Positions 1-10,109 of a stretch of DNA of 60,000 nucleotides are shown here, one piece after another. The DNA lies in contig RPFO01000231.1 in the NCBI GenBank assembly GCA_009746045.1, positions 541,388 to 601,387 on the forward strand, given 5' to 3'. Position 1 is the first letter of the stretch. The number at the start of each line of letters is the position of its first letter. The translations under genes and the position numbers were made by a program. The stretch is from Mesostigma viride. Its lineage: Eukaryota; Streptophyta; Mesostigmatophyceae; Mesostigmatales; Mesostigmataceae. The notes beneath the pieces were generated by a model. That model saw only the letters and a list, made by a program, of their open reading frames with translations. It searched no databases and had not been told where the DNA came from.

Positions 1-622
1 GGTTTGTCAGTGTATTGACATTTTTTTCCGTGTTGATATGTTGATATTTCAAAGATTGTCAAGGTTTTGTCAACCTTTCAACATTCTGTCAAGGTTTGTC
101 AAGCCTTTGATGTTATCATGTCAAGCTTTTGTCAAGTTCTGTCAAGGTTTGTCAAGGTCATGTCAGTTGATATGTCAAGAATCTATATTACTAATTTGGC
201 AATGTAAGGTAATCCGACACTATTCAGGGCATCACCGAGTACGCGGCCAAGCCAGAAGGGGCGGACTGACTGACCACCAATCCGCGCCAAGCGCACGGAA
301 GAACTGCCAACCAATCCGCGCAAAGCTCCCAGCGAGCGAAGCGAGCGGCCGCTTTAGCGGCCTCCTCTCTGGAGGGCAGCGAAGGAGACCGTCAGTCCGT
401 CACGATTCCTCTCCGGAGTGCAGCGAAGGAGTACGCTTCTACGAACTACAGTATGCGTCTACAGCGGGCAGCGGGCAGTCCCTCCATGGTCTCTCTACCG
501 CCAAAAATTGATTAATTTTTTTTTCTTTTTGGCTGTGTGAAGCCAGCGGGTCACACTAGAACTATTTGACAATTCTTGACAAACAATTGTCAAAGTTTGT
601 CAACACTCCGTTCCTAGTGTGG
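1..622. mobile_element. Right part of a transposon-like element built from TGTCAA words
   Basis: The first 180 bases are dominated by the word TGTCAA in one orientation (TTTGTCAAG and variants). Near the right end (565-604) both orientations alternate, TTGACA then TTGTCAA, so the end can fold on itself. The element seems to stop at 622 with GTTCCTAGTGT, the same terminus as the CTCAG element ending at 1521. An inverted partner, CACACTAGAAC, lies at 552-562. The middle (200-540) is GC-richer and contains no protein I recognise. The left end is outside the window. The terminus recalls CACTA-type transposons, but no transposase is visible, so the class is inferred. Confidence 0.4.
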
Positions 623-635
623 CAGCGAGGATGGC

Positions 636-1049
636 ATGCCTGCACCAAGGAAGAGGAGGGGTAAGCAGCCTGCAGCAGAAACTGATTCCTCCATCTGCAG
701 CGGCAGTGATAATGGTAGCCAAGAGGATGTGGCTCCACCTAGCAGCGACAGTGATGACCCATGCAGCTACAATGCGTCTGAACCTGCACGGGGAAGCGTG
801 GACGGAGGGGGAGAGGAAGGAGGCAGCCTGCAGCAGAAAATGCTGCTGATTCTGCCCGTGGTGGCGATGGCCGCGAGTATGCGGCTGAACCTACGCGGGG
901 AATCGTGGGCAGAGGGGAGAGGGGGTAGGCAGCACAAGAATGTGGCTGAACCTAGCCGGGGCGACCTTGCACCAACGAGGAGAAGTGCAAGGGCGTATGG
1001 AAAAGTGAGCTACGCTGAAGCAGATTGTAGCAACTCGTCTAGTGACTGA
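636..1049 (+). CDS. Hypothetical 137-residue acidic, serine-rich ORF
   Basis: This is an ATG-to-stop frame. It starts with a basic patch (MPAPRKRRGK), continues as a low-complexity stretch rich in Ser, Asp, Glu and Gly, and ends in RRSARAYGKVSYAEADCSNSSSD. Two internal stretches of DNA resemble each other (both contain CAGCCTGCAGCAGAAA), so part of it arose by duplication. It lies between two word-array elements and may be the start of a decayed transposon protein or a chance frame. I do not recognise a family and assign no function. Confidence 0.2.
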   Translation: MPAPRKRRGKQPAAETDSSICSGSDNGSQEDVAPPSSDSDDPCSYNASEPARGSVDGGGEEGGSLQQKMLLILPVVAMAASMRLNLRGESWAEGRGGRQHKNVAEPSRGDLAPTRRSARAYGKVSYAEADCSNSSSD

Positions 1050-1142
1050 AATTGATGTTCTTATTAAACTTGAAGAGCTGTACTCCAACTGCACAAGAAA
1101 TTATTATAATTTGTAATCAAAGTGATTTCTGGTTGCGTGGTA

Positions 1143-1521
1143 TGAAAGCGATTTCTCTGTGTGCATGAGGTTTCTCAGTTTTTCTCAGGCCTTAAGTTTC
1201 CCAGATATTCTCAGTCTCAGATTTTCTCAGGCAGCAACCTGAGAAAAAACCGGGCGCCTGAGAAATTTCGTTCCTGAGAAAAAAAAATCTCAGGCCAGGC
1301 GACTTTCTCAGGCTGATCTCAGTTTTTTCTCAGTTTTCTCAGTTTTCTCAGGTGATTTTCTCAGTTTTCCTGAGAAAACTGAGATTTTTCTCAGTTGATC
1401 TCAGGAAATCTCAGGAAATCTCAGGACATCTCAGGAAATCTCAGGAAATCTCAGGCAGCCTTCCTGAGAAAACTGAGAAAACTGAGAAAAACTGAGAAAA
1501 ATCTCAGATCTGAGTTCCTAG
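1143..1521. mobile_element. Element built from CTCAG/CTGAG words, inserted in a LINE ORF1 copy
   Basis: About 360 bases consist almost entirely of TTTCTCAG and its complement CTGAGAAA, including five near-identical copies of ATCTCAGGAA at 1401-1455 and an inverted block at 1463-1505. The right end reads GAGTTCCTAGTGT and stops at 1521. Immediately after it, sequence homologous to the ORF1 copy at 41,340-41,395 (minus sense) begins, which fixes that boundary. The left boundary is less clear. The terminus matches that of the TGTCAA element ending at 622 although the internal word is different. Confidence 0.45.
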
Positions 1522-2289
1522 TGTGCCTGGGCGGTGAGGCCTGCTGTGTTCTGCAAGACCTCGATAGCGATTGCATTATCCTTGAGGCGCTGGTCGATGT
1601 CGCGGAGCTGGGCGGTGATGGAGTCGGTGGAGGCGGAGGGGGGGGGGGGTGGAGGCGAGGAGGGTGGCGGTGGCGGTGGGGATGGTGGGAAGCTCAGCAG
1701 CCAACGTGCCGCCAAGTGCCGCCACATCTGCGGCAAGAGGGGTCACGTGCTGCTCGAAAGCTTCCTTGAGGAGGGTGCGGATGGTGGCTTAGGTGGGGAA
1801 GGTGGAGGGGGGCGGGTCCCAGATCGCGGATTCGGAGCGTCCAGCAAGGGAGCAGAGGGCGAAGCGTTGAAGCTTGGGGCGACTCATGCGATGGAGGATT
1901 GGGAGAGCCTCGGCGGGGTCGACAAGCTGGCCATTACCAGGCCAGCGGCCGCGGTTGTGGGACGTGAAGTGCACGCACAGGGTTAGAAGCGAGGCGTGAT
2001 TGCCGAAAAACACGTCGTCCATGAAGGCTCCTATGCCTTGGCGCCAGTAGCTGGAGGCGTTGGCGTCAAAGGAGCGCTCTTCCCAGGGCGGCTCAGCAGA
2101 GCGACTGCGCTTGGGGTCAGGCGAGGCAGATGGCGAGGCAAGCCCGGGAGGCTGGGCGAGCACCAGTGCACGACTAGTGTCACCGTTGCCATCTGGGCCG
2201 GTGGGCGAAGCTGCAGCCGAAGCTGCAGACGTATTATCATTGCCGAGCGCAGCCGCCAGGCTGCGTTGCGTCGAGAGGCGTTTGCTCAT
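1522..2289 (-). pseudogene. LINE-type ORF1 fragment, N-terminal half
   Basis: A minus-strand frame from 2289 begins MSKRLSTQRSLAAALGND and runs to 1789; a second frame carries the homology on to 1522. The protein has a basic, low-complexity start, a middle with SYWRQGIGAFMDDVFFGNH, a proline-rich tract, and the segment RDIDQRLKDNAIAIE, which recurs in the copies at 38,201-38,914 and 40,611-41,684. These related copies mark it as the N-terminal half of an ORF1 whose C-terminal domain is preserved elsewhere in the window. It is cut at 1522 by the CTCAG element. The frame change near 1790 makes it a pseudogene. Confidence 0.6.
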
Positions 2290-2310
2290 CGTATATTGCG
2301 TAATGGCTTC

Positions 2311-2366
2311 GGCATGCTAGCCTTCTGCATGCTAGCCTTCGGCATGCTAGCCTTCTGCATGCTAGC
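2311..2366. repeat. 15-bp tandem repeat, about 3.7 copies
   Basis: The unit is GGCATGCTAGCCTTC with one alternating base (GGC/TGC). It contains the palindromes GCATGC and GCTAGC. It lies just upstream (minus sense) of the ORF1 fragment start. Confidence 0.8.
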
Positions 2367-2418
2367 TCATATTTCACTTGTAAATGTGGTCGCTTGAAGC
2401 TCAATTATATTATTTTAA

Positions 2419-3020
2419 CCCGTGTTTTTCTTTTTCAGAACGCGATATATCGCATGCATTGTAAGCTTTTTGCAGAATGCGTGTGGCACTTCTGATTTTT
2501 AAAAAATTCATGGACAATGTGTTCATGGCTTCATGCGAGCTTTGAAGAAAGCCCATGATTCACATGTTTTTGAGCTATACTGAGACCTACCAGATACTGA
2601 TTCCATGCCATATTATATCTTGAAGAGATATAATGGTTTCAGCACAGGGCCGGGGGTCTGGTCATGACCGCGAGTTCATGACCCTAGGCAACAACTCTGA
2701 TAAGCTTATTCACTATAAGCAGTTGGTGCCGTAAAAAAAATTCTGGCCTTTTGCGTGAGCTATGGGCAACGTATGTAGTAGACTATGTGGCACAAAAATC
2801 AGGGCCATATGTCCACTGCAGCTATTTTCATATATGCATCATAAGTACAACGCAGTATATGTACAACGCAGTGAGCAATAATTGCGGCCCCTGACAACAT
2901 GACGCCCGGCCAAACAAGCCCCGTACATGCATGGGGCCATCATGAGCTACGAGGGTCAAATCATAAAAAATATAGGTTGTTTACATGTTATACAACATCT
3001 AACTGATGCATCCTAGCATG
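2419..3020 (-). mobile_element. Truncated copy of the TTAA transposon family found at 23,169
   Basis: It begins with TTAA (2415-2418) followed by CCCGTGTTTTTC and then the palindromic word ACGCGATATATCGC, the same end as the complete element at 23,169-24,908. Reverse-complement similarity to about 24,380-24,908 is visible throughout, for example the shared words CCTAGGGTCA and GGTCATG, and GGGGCCATCATGAGCT against the partner's GGGGCCATAGTGAGCT. The other terminus is missing, so the copy is truncated near 3,020. No transposase frame is visible. Confidence 0.65.
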
Positions 3021-3235
3021 GGTGGCGATGCGGATGGGAAAACCGCCTGGCAGAATTGCTCAACGATGATACCACAGTCTCATCGAGGATACCGAGCAAT
3101 CGTCCAGCTCTAGCTGGACTGCCTGGCCAGCCCTGGAAGCACGAGAGCTCTGTTGGCCTGGATATCAGCAAGAAGCTGAAGTGATGTTGAAGTGTGACAG
3201 CTGAAGTGTGTTGAATATCGTAGGCAGAGCGTGGC

Positions 3236-4061
3236 TAAAAGTCTTAAAATGGCTGACGGCGGTATGGCTGACGGCGGAGTTCAGATCTTTTGCGTCTGAG
3301 CCCCAATTTCGGTCAGATTACTTGCATTCGATGCGCCTTTTTAATAAGACGCACTCACTCGTATAATCGGTTATACGGCTGACACGCAGTATCGAAAAAG
3401 TTACGCACGTGACAAGCAGCTATGACGACTCCAAAAGCCAAACGAGGTTTGGAATTAAAGGAGCTTTCCGGCTCCCAGCCCGCAACCCACTCGTCATCGT
3501 CTTATCCCAGCCACCTAGCTGGGCCCACAAACCCATCGCTACCATGCAAAACCATCGCCAAGCGCCTCACCAGAGCCAAAGAAACCCTGCCACGATCGCA
3601 AACGGAGCCATTACCTCCCAAGCAACGAATCCTTTTCTTTCCTTCAATGGCTGGCGCTGACGAAGGAAGAATGCGCCGAAATAATCAAGCTCTTAGCCCA
3701 GGAGCGCAAGCTCTTTGGGCCCAGCGGGCCCATACACGCCGACGGCCTGGAGGCGTTCCTCGCCAGGCCAGACCACCGCCTCGCTATCCTGTGCAGCTTC
3801 TTCCAGCTAACTGTTACCGACATCAACGCGAAGCTCCGCAACCCAGCCCGGCCTGCGCAGCCGGCAGCGGCCCATGCACGTCGGCTCCCTCCCTCTGCAA
3901 GGATGACATCTGAGCAGTGCTGGAGGAGCACGTGACCTGGCCATTGGCCCAGAGAAGCTGACATCGCTGAGGCACGACGCCGTCAACACGGTGGAGGCCC
4001 GGGTCTCCAATGTGGAAACCAAGGTCGTCCATGCACAAGCTCCAACCTCAGTTCACGACGC
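3236..4061 (+). pseudogene. LINE-type ORF1 copy, 5' leader and N-terminal part
   Basis: The leader (GGCTGACGGCGGAGTTCAG at 3272, then CTGAGCCCCAATTTCGGTCAG) is shared with leaders near 40,490, 53,480 and 54,960. The frame starts at 3422 (MTTPKAKRGLELKELSGS). Homology shifts frame near 3,650, where another frame reads WLALTKEECAEIIKLLAQE, an acidic-basic helical stretch. A later segment reads TVEARVSNVETK, which matches TVEARVSNAETK at 58,400 and looks like the coiled-coil part of an ORF1 protein. The gene is interrupted at 4062 by a hAT element and resumes at 5432. Function is inferred from LINE ORF1 proteins, which bind their own RNA. Confidence 0.6.
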
Positions 4062-5431
4062 CCGGGTTGGTCAGTACGCCGTACGGATGCGAAAAAATGC
4101 GGGAAAACGCATATTTTAGGCCTCCGCGTATTATACGCGTACTTTACTTCAGACTACGCGGTTTGGACTTAGAATTTTTCGGGGGTACCAGCGGGCAGCG
4201 GGCACTGGCGCGGTGCCCAGGTTCTGGGCGCGGCGCGTTCACTGCACATTTGAGATTTTTACTACTAGAAGTAGATGCGTACAGTTCTTTTCATGAAGCG
4301 CAAGCCTTGCAAAATGTTTGGCCGGTTGGAGACAGCTGGGACTAGGTACATGACGCATAATAACAGTTTGCCAGCAAATGCCAGCTGTGCTACTGACGGT
4401 GTAATGCAATATAGCGACGACGAGGCCAGTGCGACTGTGCGACAGTGTGCAGCCATTTTCGATTTGCAGCCATGAAGAAGAAAGGGCCTGAATGGGATTT
4501 CGTTCTCGAGAAGAAAGAAGCAGTCACAGATGCTGTTTATAGTAACAAAACGCAGTTTGTGTCGAATAAGTTCTGCTCATTTTGCAACAAGAAGTTCTCA
4601 TACGGGGCGGGGGCAATCAGCGTATTCCGAGTCCGTGCACACTTTGCCGGAATCGCAGGGGAAGGGATGTTACCCTGTGACAAAATTCCACCGAATATCC
4701 GGAGCAGGTTTCTCGATCAGGATTGCTAACAACAAGTCGCAGAAGTCAGACGCCAAGAAGCAGCACAATTTGAACAGGGCAATGGCGGAGATGGGAGGGG
4801 CTGCGCCGGCTGACTTGTCGTCGGTTCCCAGCAAAGGCCAGCTGAGCATCACCAAATGGCTGGTTCCCGTCGACGAGAAAGGTGTCCAGCTGCTGGCTGC
4901 CGAATTTTTTATCGAGAACGGCATTGCCTTCAATGCGGCTGAGAGCGCCTCTTTCGAGCAGATGGTGGCCGGCATGACCCATGCAGTACAAAGGAGGGCG
5001 CGTCACCCCTCCTTCTCGGAAGTTGGAGCAATTGTTGTGGGATCCTTGAGAGCATGGTCCTTAGTTGTGTCTTATGTCCTCTCATGCATTATATAGTGGA
5101 TGGCTTTCCTTACAATTAATTAATTAATTAATTGATTCCTTACACTTCCCGTTGCAGCCTGCTCCCCCCTGCATTTAACAAATCATAATCAGATAGGATT
5201 GCAGGGCATAAATGGAAGATGTTAATAAATAAGCATATATATACACCAAATTTCAGTTGCAATAACTGCATGACCATCATCAAGGAGCGTGCTAATTGGG
5301 TGACTGACAATTGGACCACAAAAACTGTCGCGTATTTTACCGCCGCGTATTTTACACCCCCCACGTGTATAATGCGCGTATTTTAGGTCCGCGTATTATA
5401 CCCCGGCCCGTACACGTATTTGCCAACCCGG
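4062..5431 (+). mobile_element. hAT-type DNA transposon, 1.37 kb, inside ORF1
   Basis: The left end CCGGGTTGGTCAGTACGCC and the inverted right end (CCGGGTTGGCAAATACGTG in the complement) form terminal inverted repeats. The flanking octamers CACGACGC (4054-4061) and CACGGCGC (5432-5439) match at seven of eight bases, as expected of the 8-bp duplication made by hAT elements. Inside each end lies the word CGTATTTTAGG / CATATTTTAGG followed by CCGCGTATTATAC, in the same orientation at both ends. The body carries the start of a hAT transposase. It interrupts an ORF1 copy that resumes just beyond it, as comparison with 58,480 shows. Confidence 0.75.
4445..5096 (+). pseudogene. hAT transposase remnant: BED zinc finger and following region
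   Basis: The first frame (4445-4729) contains GPEWDFV, then CSFCNKKFSYGAG, a conserved H in VRAHFAG and a later C in MLPCDKIPPNIRSRF. This C-x2-C...H...C layout, with W-x-F ahead and a CxKvP-like tail, fits the BED zinc finger that lets hAT transposases bind DNA. The sequence continues in another frame (4700-5096) with FFIENGIAFNAAESASFEQMV, which resembles the start of the DUF659 region that follows the finger in plant-type hAT proteins. The frame change and the missing RNase H-like core and C-terminal dimerisation region make the product inactive. The identification rests on remembered family patterns. Confidence 0.7.
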
Positions 5432-6032
5432 CACGGCGCTGCACACCGCGGCGCAGGCATATCTGAGACGCACGCTGCACTTGTCTCGATCTCGCCTAAA
5501 CCAGGGTCATGGAGGGCAAGTGCACATTGCGGCGTGCTCATGAAGAAGCTTGAAGCCATCACCGCCCACACCGAGGCCCTGGACTCACAGGTCCCAAACT
5601 GATAGCCGGGAGCAGACGGCCACCATCGATCAGCATCCCAGCCCCCCCGGCAGGATGCTGGCCAGCGACCTCCCGGCCGCCCCTCTCCTACTATGTGGAC
5701 CTGCTGCGGACAGCTACAGCCTCAACCACTGACGCCACCGCTACGAAACTCCAGGAGCTTGAAGACCTTCTCCAGGCACATGACAATTAAGTCGGGAGGC
5801 CACCGACCGCGCCCGCCGCGACTGCCGGGTGGTGCTGCGTCGCTTCCCCCAGAACTCAGGTGAGACGTCAACCACCCTTGCCGACGAGCCTCAAGGACCG
5901 ACCCCTGCTCAGCAGCAGCAGCGACGCGACCTGTGGCCGGAATACCTCCGCCACAAGCCGGCCGGACCCCAGAAGCCCAAGGTATACTGGAGGGGCGGGG
6001 ATCTGATCGATGATCTTAACCACAAGATGTGG
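5432..6032 (+). pseudogene. LINE-type ORF1 copy, C-terminal part after the hAT insertion
   Basis: The sequence resumes with GGCGCTGCACACCGCGGCGC, nearly identical to 58,487-58,505. Fragments in several frames include a helical stretch (LMKKLEAITAHTEALDSQV) and, in the frame starting at 5829, GPTPAQQQQRRDLWPEYL followed by KVYWRGGDLIDD. This matches the C-terminal domain of the other ORF1 copies (AQQQRRRELWPTYL then YWKGAAIYV). The pattern of a Q/E-rich RR.LWP helix and then a short strand resembles the C-terminal domain of L1-type ORF1 proteins. Stops and frame changes show decay. It runs into a TTAA transposon fragment at about 6033. Confidence 0.6.
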
Positions 6033-6730
6033 ACTGGCCATCACCTGGCAAGCTATAGCAGCTTAGGCCTAGTTTATCCTTGCTAGGGCAGGCTGAAATA
6101 GGCTCAACACCACTAGTTTGTTGGTGGCTGCCTCCTAGAATGCATGCCTTGCGTAGGGTGTCCGTACCACGTTACCTACGTGCATGGACAAGGTGGCACC
6201 TGCACATAGGTGCCATGTAAGGGCAGTGTGATGATGCAGTTATGTTTCCCCATCATTGTGGAAGGGAAATGTATTGTTTAACAGGCATGGTTGGTGGCCA
6301 TATTAGTAGGTAGTATGCCCACCCCTACTCCCTTGGTTGCTTTTTACCAACGGTACCCCTATGGGCTGTACTGGGTGTAACTGCTGGTATACCCACCCAA
6401 ATGATGACCCCAATGGCTCAAACTGTTCAGCAACTAATTGTTTATCATCCCTGAAGTGGTAGGTGCCTAGGTCTTATAACATAATTCAAAATGCACATTC
6501 TACCAAAAATGAAAACGCGCGTCTTGACCCCCCTGACTTTGACGGCAGTTAAACATGGCCTACCCTGCATATATGTGAGATTGTGATATACCAACCCGAA
6601 GGGCAACTCATATGGACATGCTTGGCCCCCAAGGACAGCCATTGGATATGGGTAGGTTGGATGGCATCTGGTTTGCAAAAATGTGAAGATCCAGCCGATT
6701 TATCGGCAGGATCTCAGACCATTTAGGGGT
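6033..6730 (-). mobile_element. Truncated copy of the TTAA transposon family found at 50,003
   Basis: The reverse complement of this stretch is similar over its whole length to 50,003-50,700. The shared ends are CCATTTAGGGGTTAT here and TTAACCCCTAAATGG there. A minus-strand frame (6678-6445) and a plus-strand frame in the other copy (50,010-50,285) encode nearly the same peptide (ELPFGLVYHNLTYMQGRPC), but I see no other sign of coding function. The second terminus is absent, so this is a truncated copy next to the end of an ORF1 fragment. Confidence 0.65.
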
Positions 6731-7428
6731 TATGCGAAAAAAATCTCACATACATAGGATCATGGCTCATGATCAAAGCCCAAGGGGGGTACTGGAAAAC
6801 AAGAAATTTTATACAACGCTGAATTTGCCGAGTAGATCTCGTGAAAACAAGCATGTTTGCCGCTGGTCGCAACCCCAGGGGGTACCTAGGTTAGAAGTTA
6901 GAGAGCCTCAAAAAGCGTTAACGTAAAGGGTAGGCCGGAGGCCGTAGGGAGCCGGGCCGATATGTTTTTTTTACAACAAAACACTTGGATTTTCTGCTAG
7001 CTCCCTGTATGGTCGGAATTTGAAACGGTTTGACGGATAAACTGATAGCACTTGGCGAGCTGAACCCAAATCTGCAGTCAAAATTTTGGCAGGTACCATA
7101 GAGGGGGGGGGGGGGGGGTGCCCGCAACTGAAGATGGTGCTGCCCCTAGGCACGGAAGTATGCTGCCGTCTGCCACCGCTACAAGGCTTCCGCTATCCAA
7201 CGTGCCGCGCCGTGCCAGTATCGCGTCGCGCCGGCCAAAACCCATTTTAGAAAACCGGAATTTTCCCATACGTCACCAATATGCTCAAACGGTAGAGCCG
7301 GCTCGCGGAGCTGATCAATTTGCTTCCTATCTCGACCCCCTGAACTCCTGGCTTCACGGCAAGGTTTTGCTATGGATAGCGCCCGAAAGCTAGGTAGGTA
7401 GGGTCCAAGGGCCAACTTCTGGAAATTT
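6731..7428. other. Unassigned interspersed DNA with an 18-base G run
   Basis: No gene or recognisable element is seen. Short frames on both strands overlap one another without family resemblance. A run of G at about 7101-7118 is the most marked feature. Paralogous copies were not found elsewhere in the window. Confidence 0.3.
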
Positions 7429-7431
7429 TCA

Positions 7432-7961
7432 CAGGGTTTTCACACTCGGGTTTTTTTCGGTCGAATTGTTTGGACGCTCCGGCGAAATTCGGCGGACTTT
7501 CGGCCAAAAGTGGTATGCGCCGGAACAGGGCCGTGCACGCGCCGGGCTTGACACGCTGTACGGGCTGCGAAAAAATGGCAAGTTTTTTACGGCTGTTTCC
7601 GTGGGCTGGTCAGACATGTTCAGAATTGGGCATGCGAACCTGATGCGAAGGGATTTTCGACCGTCCAGGTGGACGCATCCTATTGGGTCGGACAAGTAAA
7701 AACTTGTGGCGCGGCGCCCCCCCGGCCACAATTGGGGTGGAATTCCAGTGGTATTGGGTGGTAGACCCATTCGGGGGTCTACCACCCAATACCACTGAAT
7801 TCCACCTGATTTTGCCAAATTCAGTGGTATTACGGTGGATCAACGGAAATGACCCGTTTTTCCGTTTCGGACCGGAAAAACCCAGTGTGAAAAAGTTTCG
7901 TCGAATTTTTTCCGGCCAAAACGGAAATTCGACCGAAAAAAACCCGAGTGTGAAAACCCTG
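7432..7961. mobile_element. MITE, 530 bp, with about 35-bp inverted ends
   Basis: The left end CAGGGTTTTCACACTCGGG continues as TTTTTTTCGGTCGAATT to 7467. The right end is its exact complement, from AATTCGACCG at 7926 to CCCTG at 7961. The triplet TCA flanks both sides (7429-7431 and 7962-7964), consistent with a 3-bp target duplication. A 3-bp duplication suggests a CACTA- or PIF/Harbinger-mobilised element; the class is uncertain. The interior shows further weaker inverted similarity (GTCGAATT...AAATTCGGC) and a strong central hairpin. There is no coding sequence. Confidence 0.8.
7736..7806. repeat. Central hairpin of the MITE, arms of about 32 bases
   Basis: The left arm 7736-7768 (GGTGGAATTCCAGTGGTATT and on) is mirrored by the right arm 7775-7806 with one mismatch around a six-base loop. 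A third partial copy, ATTCAGTGGTATTACGGTGG, follows at 7818. Confidence 0.85.
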
Positions 7962-8149
7962 TCAGCGTTAGCTTGGCGTTAGTGTCTGATATTTAGGTTT
8001 TGAGTATTTGAGGACCCGCCTTGCAAATCAGTTTGGGGCTAAAATCATGGACCGCCGTCCGCCGGACACTTTTTTGGAATGGGCGGGGGGTTGGATCCCC
8101 CGCCCACAAGATCCGAGCTAGCAACTCCAGGAATATTTTGTTTTTGTGT

Positions 8150-8383
8150 CGTCCTCGAGTTTCTGATTCCCTTGATGAGACCTTTCGTTTGAGCTATCGC
8201 ATGCAAGCTCTAACAGAATATGCCTAGATAGATGACGTGAAATTAATTACTTAGTTAATGCTTTATCGTCCTCGAGTTTCTGATTCCCTTGACGAGACCT
8301 TTCGATTGAGCTATCGCATGCAACATCTCATCGAATATGCCTAGATAGATGACGTGAAATTAATTACTTAGTTAATGCTTTAG
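8150..8383. repeat. 117-bp tandem duplication, two copies
   Basis: Two units of 117 bases start with GTCCTCGAGTTTCTGATTCC (8151 and 8268) and end in AATTAATTACTTAGTTAATG. They differ at only a few positions. Confidence 0.85.
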
Positions 8384-9021
8384 AAGATATATGTGGGTGG
8401 GCAAGTAACAATGCGGCGGTCGGCGGAACCCATTTTTACAGGCAGTTTTTACAGGCAGTAGTTAAAGAGGAACTGGGAATATTCTAACTGGGATTCCGTA
8501 GTCTGGTGCTGGGAGCTGGCGCTGTGGGAGTCCTTCCTTCACAACAACTAAAGAATCACTGCTGCTCACGTGCGGCGTGGGATCAAACTGACTGACTGAC
8601 TGACAACAGTGTAGGAAGATGCCTAGATATTTGTTGAGTTGAGTTGAGTTGAGTTGCCTTGGTTCCCTAGATATTTGCGGGTGGGCAGTTAGTGGGTAAT
8701 TAGTACGGTACGTGTACAGGCTGTACATGGAAAAGGAAATATATGGGAATATTCCGTAGACTGGTGCTGCGCCTGTTGAGTTTGTGGTGAAAGACGAAGT
8801 TTGTGATGGTGTTCGTCTTTCTCGGCCAAGGTATAAACTACGAAGGGAACTGCAGCTCGAAGCGCCGGCACGGGCATGCATGCAATTACCCACATTTCTT
8901 TATTTACATTCTATTTTTCGACGCACATTTTATGGACGAAATCGACGCAAAGAGAAATCGACGTACAGACGTCGATTGACGTGAAAATTATGATAACGTC
9001 GTAACATTTGGTCTAAATCAA
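8384..9021. other. Gene-free stretch with short simple repeats
   Basis: It contains (ACTG)n at about 8589-8604, (GAGTT)n at about 8634-8656, and two dispersed copies of GGGAATATTC followed by CCGTAG and CTGGTGCTG (8476 and 8745). No gene is supported. Confidence 0.4.
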
Positions 9022-9300
9022 ATGACTTATGGTGGAGGGCCGCGGGATACCAGCACAGCTAGCTGTGTACATGGAGCTGTACAGCAGCTGGCGCCTGCGG
9101 CCCAGTCGAAGACCAAGGCCGAATTATTGAGAAGCGATATCAAGGACTCCGCTGCCAAGAAAGAGAGCTTCGGACCTCAGCACACTATTCCAGCTCGCGG
9201 GACCACTGCAGTTCGTCACAAGGCCGTCGATATTTCATTATTATATGTAAGGATTCATGCGAAAATTGTATCGAATTTCTGGCTTCAAATGCGCAGCTAG
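9022..9300 (+). CDS. Hypothetical ORF or possible upstream exon
   Basis: This is a 92-residue ATG frame with a balanced central part (KTKAELLRSDIKDSAAKKES). A potential donor, GTAAGG, occurs at 9247, so the open stretch could be a first coding exon rather than a complete gene. It lies 0.8 kb upstream of the histidine kinase on the same strand, and the kinase's own start is uncertain, but nothing links the two directly. No family is recognised. Confidence 0.15.
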   Translation: MTYGGGPRDTSTASCVHGAVQQLAPAAQSKTKAELLRSDIKDSAAKKESFGPQHTIPARGTTAVRHKAVDISLLYVRIHAKIVSNFWLQMRS

Positions 9301-10109
9301 TAGACTATCTAGTGCTCATGCTGGCAGCAGATGGCTATGGTTTTCGCGTTGGCCGCATATTATGGTACGGTGCTGGCCGTCATGATGTATATAGTGCTGG
9401 CCTGCCCTAGGCGCTGATTGGCAGTGTCTGGATTGTGTTGTGTACTAGCATTATTCATGTGTTATATTATAGCAATTAGGATGATGCCGTTAGCATGGCA
9501 CTTTTCCCTATAATGGTGGATGTTTCCTCTCACTGGCCTCCCAACGGCCGACATGATCGATTACGAAATGTATTAATGTATATGTACTAATGATCGTGAA
9601 AATAGCAATGAATATATATGATCTATTACTGTTGTGATCAACAACAGCTAGCTTATATACGTACGTAGAAATCATATCAATCGAAACACACGGATTGGTA
9701 CTCTACTTCGATGTTAACAATCCACGGCAAACGAAGCTGGTGCTTATTGAAATTGACTTCACGATACGCGTACTACATGTACGTGCCAGCAGCTAGGTGG
9801 GGGAAACACGTACTCCACGATCAGAGCTAGCAAAATGTGTCCTTAAGCATTGTCCATCATGGTACCCGGGGCGTCTCTACACTTCAACTACTGCAACCAC
9901 GGTACTAGCGGGGTATTTTCAGTTTAACCGTGTTGTACCTTTGGGGCGAAATGGATGCCGTTGGTAAAATTTTCCAAACGTTACCTGGTGTGCTGGGTTT
10001 ATAGGTCCCCCCCCCCCCCCCCGGGCGCCTCCCCCTCGCTCTGCTCAACTGTTTGTGTTTAATATGAGTTAACCCAATGGTCTTCCAACTCTTCCTCCCC
10101 TGACTGTTT
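9301..10109. other. Region upstream of the histidine kinase
   Basis: It is mostly AT-rich with no gene seen. It ends in a run of about 18 C at 10,005-10,022 and a pyrimidine-rich stretch. It should include the promoter or an upstream intron of the kinase gene, but I see no clear TATA box or other element to assign. Confidence 0.3.

Noticed and set aside
1-200. Bacterial-type promoter cluster (many TTGACA-like words)
   Set aside because: The words are a tandem array in eukaryotic repeat DNA, with no spacing to -10 boxes.
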